In this document: positions 1-7,664 of the stretch, one piece after another
How positions within the stretch are numbered: the stretch's first letter is position 1
How the letters are laid out: every line of letters starts with the position of its first letter
Source: an uncultured Kushneria sp.
GTDB lineage: Bacteria > Pseudomonadota > Gammaproteobacteria > Pseudomonadales > Halomonadaceae
Length of the DNA stretch: 64,000 nt
Reading direction: 5' to 3'
Assembly (NCBI RefSeq): GCF_947497025.1
Contig: NZ_CANMFC010000004.1
Location: 62,001-126,000, forward strand
Position numbers and translations under genes: made by a program
The notes under the pieces: generated by a model
What the model was told of the DNA's origin: nothing
The model's database searches: none
What the model saw: only the letters and a program-made list of their open reading frames with translations

Positions 1-875
1 AGATAGGAAAACGCCGAGGCACACCCCACCAGGATCATGACCAGCGACGTTGTGCGTACCGACTGATAGACCGCCTTTTTGAAGTTGTCCCAGCGCAGTT
101 CGCGATAGACCAGCGCCGTCACCACAATGGCGTAGATGGCCCCGAAGGCGCCTGACTCGGTGACGGTCAGAATGCCCGAAAGCACTCCACCAACAATGAT
201 AATGGCCGTCATCAGCCCGGGCAGTGCCGCCACCAGGCTGATCAATAAAGCGCGCCAGCCCCGAAAGGTCTCAGCCGGGTAGCCCCGCTTGACCGCTACC
301 ACATAGGCGGCCACGGCGAGTGCCACACACATCAGAATGCCTGGCACGACACCGGCCATGAATAACTGGGTCACCGAAATACCGCCACCGGCAGCAACGG
401 CATAAAGAATCATGTTGTGGCTGGGCGGAATGACCACACCGGCAATCGAGGACGTTACCGTGACGTTGACGGCGTAATCGGCGTCGTAACCCTTCTCCTT
501 CATGACCGGGATCAGAATCGAGCCCAGCGCCGAGGTATCAGCCACCGCGGAGCCGGAAATGCCGCCAAAGAGCATCGAAGAGCTGACATTGACCAGCCCC
601 AGTCCACCGCGCACGCGCCCTACTGCTGCTGATGCCAGTCGTACCAGCCGGTCGGAGATGCCACCGTGGAGCATCAGCTCGCCGGCGAAGATGAAAAACG
701 GAATCGCCAGCAGCGAAAATACCGAGATACCCGAAAGAATGCGCTGAAAGCCGACAAAAAGCGGCAGGCCTTCGTATAGAAAGGTCGTGATGGCAGCCAG
801 ACCCACGGCAAAAGCCACCGGCGCCCCGATCACCAGACCAATGGCGAATACGCCAAACAAGATCATCAGACCCAT
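1..875 (-). CDS. dctM: TRAP transporter large permease (DctM family), C-terminus cut by window edge
   Basis: This is the large membrane subunit of a tripartite ATP-independent periplasmic transporter, which couples uptake of a carboxylate-type solute to an ion gradient in the inner membrane. Reading from the ATG at 875 gives about 291 residues of almost continuous hydrophobic helices. It begins MGLMILFGVFAIGLVIGAPV and contains the family-typical segments LFGGISGSAVADTSALG and IPPSHNMILYAV. Family members are about 425 residues, so roughly a third lies outside the window. The start lies 5 bases after the dctQ stop, consistent with one transcript dctP-dctQ-dctM. The substrate cannot be told from sequence alone. 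Confidence 0.93.
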   Translation of the reverse strand, partial: MGLMILFGVFAIGLVIGAPVAFAVGLAAITTFLYEGLPLFVGFQRILSGISVFSLLAIPFFIFAGELMLHGGISDRLVRLASAAVGRVRGGLGLVNVSSSMLFGGISGSAVADTSALGSILIPVMKEKGYDADYAVNVTVTSSIAGVVIPPSHNMILYAVAAGGGISVTQLFMAGVVPGILMCVALAVAAYVVAVKRGYPAETFRGWRALLISLVAALPGLMTAIIIVGGVLSGILTVTESGAFGAIYAIVVTALVYRELRWDNFKKAVYQSVRTTSLVMILVGCASAFSY

Positions 876-880
876 ACCGT

Positions 881-1414
881 TTACACCCTTGTTTTATGGG
901 TAAGGCGCTCGACGATGTTGGCGCCGGCAAACAGCACCATCAACACTCCGCAGATGGCCAGAGGCGCTGCCCGCCAGCTTTCCGTCAGCCCGATCATGGG
1001 AATGGCTCTGGTGGTGTTGTCCAGCACCAGATTGGTTCCCTGCCAGGCCATGAATACGCCGAAGACAAGTACGAAAAGATCCGCAAGGTGGCACATGATC
1101 GTGCGTGGAATGGCTGGCAAAGCCTCGCGCACCATATCAATGCTCAGATGCGTGTTGTGACGCACGCCGGCAGCGGCCCCCAGGCAGGTGATATAGACCA
1201 CGATGACCAGTGAGGACTGCTCGACCCAGGTCGGGGTGTTGTTGAGCACGTAGCGGCCAAAGACCAGCCAGCCAAACGAGACGATCAGAAAGACCAGCAG
1301 CGCTCCCGAAACCATGATGCACAGATGAGCCAGCCCATCGAGTGCACGTCCTGCCACGCCCGTGCGCGGATGATCCTCGGGTATGTCCCTGATCTGATCG
1401 GTAGAGCTATCCAT
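881..1414 (-). CDS. dctQ: TRAP transporter small permease (DctQ family)
   Basis: This is the small membrane subunit of the TRAP transporter, the four-helix partner of DctM. From the chosen start it is 177 residues, with hydrophobic segments around LCIMVSGALLVFLIVSFGW, SLVIVVYITCLGAAAGV, LADLFVLVFGVFMAW and APLAICGVLMVLFAG. The open frame extends to an ATG at 1435. I prefer the internal ATG at 1414 (MDSSTD) because a GGGAG ribosome site sits about 10 bases before it, inside the longer reading. It lies between the dctP-type binding protein and dctM, the usual TRAP order. Confidence 0.9.
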   Translation of the reverse strand: MDSSTDQIRDIPEDHPRTGVAGRALDGLAHLCIMVSGALLVFLIVSFGWLVFGRYVLNNTPTWVEQSSLVIVVYITCLGAAAGVRHNTHLSIDMVREALPAIPRTIMCHLADLFVLVFGVFMAWQGTNLVLDNTTRAIPMIGLTESWRAAPLAICGVLMVLFAGANIVERLTHKTRV

Positions 1415-1478
1415 GGTGCGTACACTCCCGAGCACGCCTTACTGTGAATAGTAAAGCGCACCCTTCGCGGTGGTTGTT

Positions 1479-2477
1479 TTACTGTGCGTTGCGAATATCG
1501 TTGAGCAGCGGCTCAAGATCGGGATGTTCCTTGACGAAGGCGGCGTAGATCGGCTCCATTTTTGCCTGGAAGGCCGGCTTGTCCACTTCGTTGATTTTCG
1601 CGCCGGCGGCAATGACCTCTTCACGACTCTTTTTGGAGCCTTCCGCCCATAGCTGGCGCTGGAGCGTGGCGGCATCAAGCGCTGCCTGACGCACGATGTC
1701 CTGATCCTGATCGGACAGCTTTTCCCAGCTTCGCTTGGCAATACACAGGCACTCGGGGAGGATCAGGTGCTCGGTCTCGGAGTAATATTTCGCGATCTCG
1801 TCATGGCCACTGGATTCATAGGAGGGAAAGTTGTTCTCTGCGCCATCAAGCACACCGGTCTTCAGGGACTGATATACCTCGCCATACGCCATGGGCGTAG
1901 CGTTACCGCCAAGCGCATCGATCATCTCCACGTAGAGGTCATTGTTCATGACGCGAACCTTGAGCCCCTGCATGTCCTCGGGTTCATTGATGGGACGCTT
2001 GGTGTTGTAGACACTGCGCGCCCCCGAATCGAACCAGGACAGTGCCACCAGATTTTTCTTCTCCAGCGCATCAGCAAAACGCTGACCGATTTCGCCGTCC
2101 ATGACCTTATGCATGGCGTCAATGTCCTTGAACAAAAACGGCAGCGACAGCACGTCGGTTTCCGGGACGATCGGCCCCATCGGCCCCATATTGAAGTTGG
2201 CAAAATTCAGCGCGCCGCTGCGAGTCTGCTCGATGGCGTCAGGCTGGTCGCCCAGCACGCCGTTGTGAAAGACCTTGGCATTGATGCGCCCGTCCGTCTT
2301 TTCGGTCACTTCCTTGACGAAGCTGTCGAGCGCCACGCTATTGGGATAGCCCTGCGGATGAACGTTCCAGCCACGCCAGTTATCGGCATGTGCCGGCAGT
2401 GACATGCCGGCCAGTACGCCAACCACGGCTGCGGCCTGAAGACAGTGAACAGGGTTCAGGGATAATCTGATCGACAT
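1479..2477 (-). CDS. dctP: TRAP transporter substrate-binding protein (DctP family)
   Basis: This is the periplasmic solute receptor of the TRAP system. The 332 residues start with a clear signal peptide (about residues 1-31, ending SLPAHA before DNWRGW). The body has the DctP hallmarks: FNMGPMGPIVPETDVLSLPF, then LKVRVMNNDLYVEMIDALGG and AYGEVYQSLKTGVLDGAENN. In this family the conserved Arg of the VRVM-like segment binds the substrate carboxylate. It is the first gene of the operon, with about 300 bp of AT-richer upstream DNA carrying the promoter. Substrate class (dicarboxylate, sugar acid or other) is open. Confidence 0.92.
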   Translation of the reverse strand: MSIRLSLNPVHCLQAAAVVGVLAGMSLPAHADNWRGWNVHPQGYPNSVALDSFVKEVTEKTDGRINAKVFHNGVLGDQPDAIEQTRSGALNFANFNMGPMGPIVPETDVLSLPFLFKDIDAMHKVMDGEIGQRFADALEKKNLVALSWFDSGARSVYNTKRPINEPEDMQGLKVRVMNNDLYVEMIDALGGNATPMAYGEVYQSLKTGVLDGAENNFPSYESSGHDEIAKYYSETEHLILPECLCIAKRSWEKLSDQDQDIVRQAALDAATLQRQLWAEGSKKSREEVIAAGAKINEVDKPAFQAKMEPIYAAFVKEHPDLEPLLNDIRNAQ

Positions 2478-2775
2478 GGCATGCTCTCCTGGCGGTGAGT
2501 AATCAAAGCATTTCGCCCGACAGCGCTGTTCCCGTTACGCTGGGCAGAAAGTAGCCATGTCAAATGGGAGCTCAGCGACCTACCAAAAGCTTGCCGCCTG
2601 TCGGATGGAAAATATCTTGACTGGGAGGAACGGCATGGCTGGCATTAATTTGTCATACATCATATCTATCCCACTACTATACGATGTGTCATTGAACCTT
2701 ATATGTAGAACATACAGCTTGACTTTGTGTTGCAGTCTGTCGTGTCAAAACCGTTGCTTCTCGGCCATCGTTATT
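2478..2775. promoter_or_regulatory. AT-rich upstream region of the TRAP operon with a small inverted repeat
   Basis: There is no convincing gene in this roughly 300-bp interval. It is visibly richer in A and T than its surroundings. It holds a perfect 5-3-5 inverted repeat at 2702-2714 (TATGT, spacer AGA, ACATA), about 225 bp before the dctP start codon, which could be a regulator site. A frame open on the plus strand from 2557 has no ribosome site and no recognisable protein character. I could not settle on a convincing -35/-10 pair. Confidence 0.4.
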
Positions 2776-2809
2776 AAAAAAGGGAAGGCCCTGACGGGCC
2801 TTCCCTTTT
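2776..2809 (-). terminator. Rho-independent terminator after yqaE
   Basis: A hairpin with arms AAAAGGGAAGGCCC and GGGCCTTCCCTTTT around a TGAC loop. On the minus strand the stem is followed by a run of U from the A tract at 2776-2781, about 35 bases after the yqaE stop. A-rich and T-rich flanks on both sides mean it could work in both directions. Confidence 0.85.
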
Positions 2810-2844
2810 CAACGATCAGCGTCTCACCGACAGGCGGCCAGACT

Positions 2845-3003
2845 TTAACGGCGCGCGATAATCCAGATGGCGTGGATAATACCCGGGATATAACCCAGTA
2901 GTGTCAGCAGAATATTGACCCAGAACTGAAGCCCCAGCCCTACCTGAAGAAAAACGCCTACCGGTGGCAGCAAAATGGCAAAAATGATCCTGACGATATC
3001 CAT
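2845..3003 (-). CDS. yqaE: YqaE/Pmp3 family small membrane protein
   Basis: This is a 52-residue protein beginning MDIVRIIFAILLPPVGVFLQ and ending IIHAIWIIARR. It has two hydrophobic helices separated by a short polar turn and the LLPPVGVF signature of the Pmp3/YqaE (UPF0057) family. These proteolipids are known in yeast and plants for salt and membrane-potential stress. Here that role is inferred from family membership only. A GAGG ribosome site lies 7 bases before the ATG. The gene is followed by a strong terminator and preceded, about 140 bp upstream, by a perfect 22-bp palindrome. Confidence 0.9.
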   Translation of the reverse strand: MDIVRIIFAILLPPVGVFLQVGLGLQFWVNILLTLLGYIPGIIHAIWIIARR

Positions 3004-3144
3004 ATCCCGACCTCACTTCATGTGTGAAAAATGTCGTAACAGTGCCAGTCCTGCTGGTCATCAAGTGCCCCACCAGCCCTGCATTCTGCTACCGTGATCA
3101 GTACGAATATGAGGGCCGTCCGGGCCAAAGCCAAGTCCATGACA

Positions 3145-3166
3145 GAAACCGTTTTCAAACGGTTTC
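3145..3166. promoter_or_regulatory. Perfect 22-bp palindrome upstream of yqaE (operator candidate)
   Basis: Two exact arms, GAAACCGTTT (3145-3154) and AAACGGTTTC (3157-3166), flank a 2-base centre. No U-run follows on either strand, so it is unlikely to be an intrinsic terminator for the SDR gene ending at 3239. It lies between that gene and yqaE, both minus strand. The half-site resembles operators of LacI-family repressors in style; that is an inference. Confidence 0.55.
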
Positions 3167-3238
3167 ATCCTGCCCTTCCCTGCCCTCATATCCGCACGGA
3201 AAGGGCGCAAGTGTAGACGCTCACTGAACATTGCGCGA

Positions 3239-4000
3239 TCAGCCCAGGCGTGGCTGACCGTTGGAGGCCATGATGCCGCCATCGACCGGCAGATTCACGC
3301 CGTTGACAAAGCGCGCGTCATGGCTTGCCAGAAAGACGATGACGTCACCAACTTCCTCGGCTTCGGCCGCACGTCCCAGCGGCATGCGATCGGCGAACTT
3401 CTTCATCAGATCGTCATTGCCGGTAATGCCACTGGTTAGATCGCTTCTGGTAATGCTGGGGCACACCGCATTGACGCGCACGCCCTCTTCCCCGTAATCG
3501 AGCGCCATGGCACGCGTCATATTGCTGACCGCCCCCTTGGAAGCGTTATACAGACTCATGTTCCAGTCCCCCCCAAGCCCTGACACGGAAGAGACATTGA
3601 CGATGGTGCCCTTCGTTTTCAAAAGCTCCGGAAGCGCGGCACGGCTGGCGTAAAACACACCGTCCACGTTGATACTCATCACCTGCTTCCAGTCATCGAG
3701 CTCCGCCTCGTGGACCCGGCCCCCCGGCGCGATACCGGCGTTGTTGACCAGAACATCGAGGCGCCCGAATCGGTCAATGACATCGGCCACCAGGCGATTC
3801 ATCGCATCGCCGTCAGAGACGTCTGCCACATGAACCAGCGTCTCGCCGTCGATGCTGTCGGCCACACGATCCAGCTTCTCTTTCGTACGACCGATCAGGA
3901 CCACTTTCGCGCCCTCACTGGCGAAGCGCCGAGCTGCCGCCTCACCGATGCCTGACCCTGCACCGGTCACCATGACTACCCTGTCATCAAAGCGTTTCAT
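3239..4000 (-). CDS. SDR family NAD(P)-dependent oxidoreductase
   Basis: A classical short-chain dehydrogenase/reductase of 253 residues. The nucleotide-binding TGAGSGIG motif is at residues 12-19, the NNAG motif at 86-89, and the catalytic Ser-Tyr-Lys set at S138, Y151 and K155 (YNASK). It ends with the typical VNGVNLPVDGG segment. Length and motifs are complete, so it should be an active soluble cytoplasmic enzyme. The substrate is not predictable from sequence. It is a single gene on the minus strand with about 160 bp to cysE upstream and no obvious operon partner. Confidence 0.93.
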   Translation of the reverse strand: MKRFDDRVVMVTGAGSGIGEAAARRFASEGAKVVLIGRTKEKLDRVADSIDGETLVHVADVSDGDAMNRLVADVIDRFGRLDVLVNNAGIAPGGRVHEAELDDWKQVMSINVDGVFYASRAALPELLKTKGTIVNVSSVSGLGGDWNMSLYNASKGAVSNMTRAMALDYGEEGVRVNAVCPSITRSDLTSGITGNDDLMKKFADRMPLGRAAEAEEVGDVIVFLASHDARFVNGVNLPVDGGIMASNGQPRLG

Positions 4001-4158
4001 CGTGCCTCCTGATTTATGCTGCGTGACGTTGATATCGACCGAAGCTGATGATGCCCGGCGTCTCCTTGAGACCGAACATCATTCGGGGCATCCGGCATTC
4101 CTGATACTCGGTACCGCACACCCGTGTTTCATGCCCCAAAAGGTAACGGTATAAAAAT

Positions 4159-5097
4159 TTAACAGGGCGACTTTTGGAGACTGGCCTGAGACACGTTGCT
4201 GTGAGGTTCGACGCTTCGCGTCAGCCATACGTTGCCGCCAATGATCGAGTCGTGCCCGATCGTGACGCGACCCAGAATGGTCGCACCGGCGTAAATGACC
4301 ACATCGTTTTCCACGATCGGATGGCGAGCATGGCCCTTCTCCAGCTGACCGTTTTCATCGGCCGGAAAGCGTTTGGCGCCCAGCGTGACGGCCTGATAGA
4401 TCCGCACACGATCGCCAATGATGGCCGTCTCTCCGATGACCACACCGGTGCCGTGATCGATGAAAAAGCCAGAGCCGATGCTGGCACCAGGATGAATGTC
4501 GATCCCTGTGGCCGAATGGGCCGCCTCGGACACCATCCGGGCCAACAGCGGCGCCCCGGTCGAATAGAGCTGATGCGCCAGGCGGTGGTAAATAATGGCA
4601 GTGATGCCCGGATAGCACAGAAGCACCTCATCCACACTGCGCGCCGCCGGATCACCGCGATAGGCCGCCATGATATCGATATCGAGCCAGTGACGAATGG
4701 TCGGCAACATGGCGCCAAAATCGCGCACAATGTTGATGGCCTGGTCGGAATGGTCCTGCGGCGCTTCGCCACGACGCATGGCCGTATGATCCAGCTCGAG
4801 CAGCACCTGATCGAGCAGTGCATTAAGCGCGGCATCCAGCGTATAGCCGACAAAGTAGTCCTCGCTGTGATGACGCAGATTGGAGGGCCCCAGCCGCATG
4901 GGGAACACCGCGCCGATCACGGCCTCGACCACCTCGTTGATGATTTCGCGCGAGGGCAGGCTGCGCCCGCCGGACTCGTTGGTGCGTCCGTGATCGGCGC
5001 GCCACTGCTCGCGGGCATTCCGAAGTGAATGCACCACGCTATCGAGCTGCCAGTCGATGGCGTGATCCGCCTTGCTGTAATGATTTAACCGTGCCAT
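4159..5097 (-). CDS. cysE: Serine O-acetyltransferase (CysE/EpsC type)
   Basis: It transfers acetyl from acetyl-CoA to L-serine, the entry step of cysteine synthesis. An N-terminal helical domain is followed by a left-handed beta-helix built from hexapeptide repeats. The segment IDIHPGASIGSGFFIDHGTG carries the two histidines expected at the active site. The start at 5097 (MARLNHYSK) matches the family; the open frame continues to 5154 but without a ribosome site. The long N-terminal part (312 residues in total, against about 273 in E. coli CysE) fits the EpsC-type subgroup. It appears to be transcribed alone. Confidence 0.9.
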   Translation of the reverse strand: MARLNHYSKADHAIDWQLDSVVHSLRNAREQWRADHGRTNESGGRSLPSREIINEVVEAVIGAVFPMRLGPSNLRHHSEDYFVGYTLDAALNALLDQVLLELDHTAMRRGEAPQDHSDQAINIVRDFGAMLPTIRHWLDIDIMAAYRGDPAARSVDEVLLCYPGITAIIYHRLAHQLYSTGAPLLARMVSEAAHSATGIDIHPGASIGSGFFIDHGTGVVIGETAIIGDRVRIYQAVTLGAKRFPADENGQLEKGHARHPIVENDVVIYAGATILGRVTIGHDSIIGGNVWLTRSVEPHSNVSQASLQKSPC

Positions 5098-5306
5098 GTG
5101 AGTATCCCGAAGTGCCGGACAACACCGCAGACCGAACGATCTGCGATGTGTCATGAACCAATATGCTGTTGAGCGTAGCGCAGTCGATCCGGCACGACCT
5201 GTAATATGGCCCTGGAGACGACACAGGAACAGGCACGTGGCGAATCAAAAAAGGCAGAATTCTCTTAAGTGGGCCTTGAGACAACCCCTTTCAACGAAGA
5301 CGCATG

Positions 5307-7664
5307 CTATCTGCCATCATTATTGTGGCGAGCAGGCGGTGGTAGCGTCCACCAGCGGGGCAGCAGCGCCTGTATCTCGGTCCGACGGAAACGATCATCG
5401 ATCAGATAAATGACGCCCTGATCCTCGGGCGAGCGAATCACGCGACCGGCGGCCTGCACCACCCGCGTCATACCGGGATACAGATAGGCGTAGCGGTAGC
5501 CATCGCCGAACAGTGTCTCCATGCGCGCCTTCATCTGCTCGTTGACTGGATTGAACTGCGAAAGCCCAAGTGTTGCCACAAAAGCACCGATCAACCGCTC
5601 GCCGGGCAGATCGATGCCTTCACCGAAGATGCCGCCCAGCACGGCAAAACCGATACCCTGCCCCTTGAGGGTAAAGCGCGCCAGAAAGGCGTCACGTTCG
5701 GGCTCGGACATGCGCCGCGCCTGCGACCACTGCGGGACCTCAGGCGCATATTCGGCCAGCGCCCCCCTGACCTGTTCGAGATAGTCAAAGCTGCTGAAAA
5801 AGGCCAGATAGTTGCCGGGGCGCTGATGAAACTGATGGGCCATCAGTTCGGCAATGGGCGCAAGGGAAGCGCGGCGATCGCGGTAGCGCGTGGAAATGTG
5901 CCCGGCCAGATGCACCTCAAGCTGCCCGGCCTCGAAAGGCGAGGCCATCTCGAGCCATGGCGTGACTGAATCAAGCCCCAGCTGATCACGGTAGTAATGC
6001 CCCGGGGAGAGCGTGGCAGAAAACAAAATGGCGGCATGGGCGGCCTCGAAGCGTGGCGCCAGCAGCGGTGCCGGCACCACATTACGCAGTGACAGCGTCG
6101 CACTGCGGCCACGGCGCTCAATATCAAACAGGTAGTGGCCGGCATCGCACTCGTCGGCCAGCTCGGCGATGCGCACGATCTGCATGGCATCAAACCACGC
6201 TTCCAGCAACGCGCTCTCGAGACCGATAGGCGTGTCGACCATCAGATCGCCGACCTGGGTGACGAACTGCGACAGCGCGTTGAAGAGCTTGCGTGGCGGC
6301 GTTTCGAGACAGGCATAATCGCCGTCGTGTTCGCGCAGCAGCGCCTTCCACTGGCGCCACAGCCGGTCCAGCGGACGCTTGAGTACAGCCGGCGCCTCGC
6401 GTCGGGCGGCGGCAAAACGGCCCTGGTCAAATTCGGCGCCATACATGGCGCGCCCACGCTCGACAAGATTGTGGGCTTCATCAATGAGAAGGCTGACCCG
6501 CCACTGATGCTGTCGCGTCAGGGCGTAGAGCATGGCGCTGGTATCGAACCAGTAATTGACATCACCGATCACGACGTCGCACCAGTGCGCCATCTCCTGC
6601 CCCAGATAATAGGGACAGACACGGTGGGCCAGTGCGACCGCCCTGAGACTGCCGTGATCCAGCCAACCCTGCTGTACGGCGGCCTGCCGCGCAGCAGGCA
6701 GTCGGTCATAAAAACCGCTGGCCAGCGGACAGCTGTCACCGTGACAGGCAAGCTCCGGGTGCTCGCAGGCCTTGTCACGTGCAATCAGCTCCAGGGTGCG
6801 AACACCGGGGTTGAGAGCAGCGTCACCGGCATCCGCTTCAGCGGCGTCTGCCATGCCCAGCGTGGTCAAGGCCTCCAGCGCCAGCCGGCGCCCGGTAGTG
6901 CGAGAGGTGAGAAAGAACAGGCGATCAAGGCGCTGGCCCGGCATCGCCTTGATCGCGGGAAACAGGGTGCCCAGCGTCTTGCCGATGCCGGTCGGCGCCT
7001 GCAGCATCAGATCGCGGCGGGTGCTGATCGCCTTGAAGACGCTTTCCGCCAGCGCGCGCTGCCCCGGGCGAAAATCGGCGTGCGGAAAGGCGAGCTGCGA
7101 AAGCGTCCGTGAACGCGCTGTCTCATGCGCCAGCTCCTGCTCGGCCCAGTCGATGAAGCGCTCGCACTGGGCGATAAAAAAGGCTTCCAGCGCATCACGC
7201 GCCATGGTCTCCACCAGCACCGTTTCGCGCTGCTGCTCGATATCGAAATAGACCAGCGCGACTTCGATGGTTTCAAGGTCACGCTGGCGGCACATCAGCG
7301 CGGCATAGACCTTCGCCTGTGCCCAGTGCAGCGCGCGTTGATTGGCCGGCATGGCCTCAATGCCGCCTCGGCGGGTCTTCACCTCCTCCAGCCGCTGGCG
7401 TACCGGGTCATAGCCATCGGCTCTGCCTCGCACGATCAGCGCGCCATATCGACCCTCAAGGGTGACCTCATGCTCGTAGTGTTTGCCCCGGCGCGAGGCG
7501 ACCACCTGATGGCCGGCAATGCCCTGCTGCGCGGTGGGGGCCGGCGTAAACCGCAGATCAAGATCGCCCGTGCGCGCGGTAAACTCGCACAGTGCCCGCA
7601 CCGCCACGCGGTAGCGCGGCGTGTCGTCGCCGCTTGATTCGGCGATGGCCCCCGCTGTGCTCAA
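5307..7664 (-). CDS. XPD/DinG-type Fe-S DNA helicase with N-terminal RecB-like nuclease motifs
   Basis: A 785-residue superfamily 2 helicase. Walker A is APTGIGKT (223-230), the DEAH box is at 395-398, and the C-terminal motif VI has QAAGRVIRS. Four cysteines between Walker A and DEAH (C300, C307, C312, C350) match the iron-sulfur cluster site of XPD, FANCJ and DinG helicases. Before the helicase core, residues 48-120 carry a PD-(D/E)XK nuclease pattern of the RecB/Cas4 kind: GIAGH (H52), GRADG (D83), EEVK (E94, K96) and QAKVY (116-120). The gene overlaps the FAN1-like gene by 4 bases, so the two are translationally coupled. A role in repair of crosslinked or structured DNA is inferred from that pairing. 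Confidence 0.9.
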   Translation of the reverse strand: MSTAGAIAESSGDDTPRYRVAVRALCEFTARTGDLDLRFTPAPTAQQGIAGHQVVASRRGKHYEHEVTLEGRYGALIVRGRADGYDPVRQRLEEVKTRRGGIEAMPANQRALHWAQAKVYAALMCRQRDLETIEVALVYFDIEQQRETVLVETMARDALEAFFIAQCERFIDWAEQELAHETARSRTLSQLAFPHADFRPGQRALAESVFKAISTRRDLMLQAPTGIGKTLGTLFPAIKAMPGQRLDRLFFLTSRTTGRRLALEALTTLGMADAAEADAGDAALNPGVRTLELIARDKACEHPELACHGDSCPLASGFYDRLPAARQAAVQQGWLDHGSLRAVALAHRVCPYYLGQEMAHWCDVVIGDVNYWFDTSAMLYALTRQHQWRVSLLIDEAHNLVERGRAMYGAEFDQGRFAAARREAPAVLKRPLDRLWRQWKALLREHDGDYACLETPPRKLFNALSQFVTQVGDLMVDTPIGLESALLEAWFDAMQIVRIAELADECDAGHYLFDIERRGRSATLSLRNVVPAPLLAPRFEAAHAAILFSATLSPGHYYRDQLGLDSVTPWLEMASPFEAGQLEVHLAGHISTRYRDRRASLAPIAELMAHQFHQRPGNYLAFFSSFDYLEQVRGALAEYAPEVPQWSQARRMSEPERDAFLARFTLKGQGIGFAVLGGIFGEGIDLPGERLIGAFVATLGLSQFNPVNEQMKARMETLFGDGYRYAYLYPGMTRVVQAAGRVIRSPEDQGVIYLIDDRFRRTEIQALLPRWWTLPPPARHNNDGR

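Noticed and set aside
2557-2901. 114-codon open frame before yqaE
   Set aside because: It crosses the yqaE terminator and coding region on the opposite strand and lacks a ribosome site.
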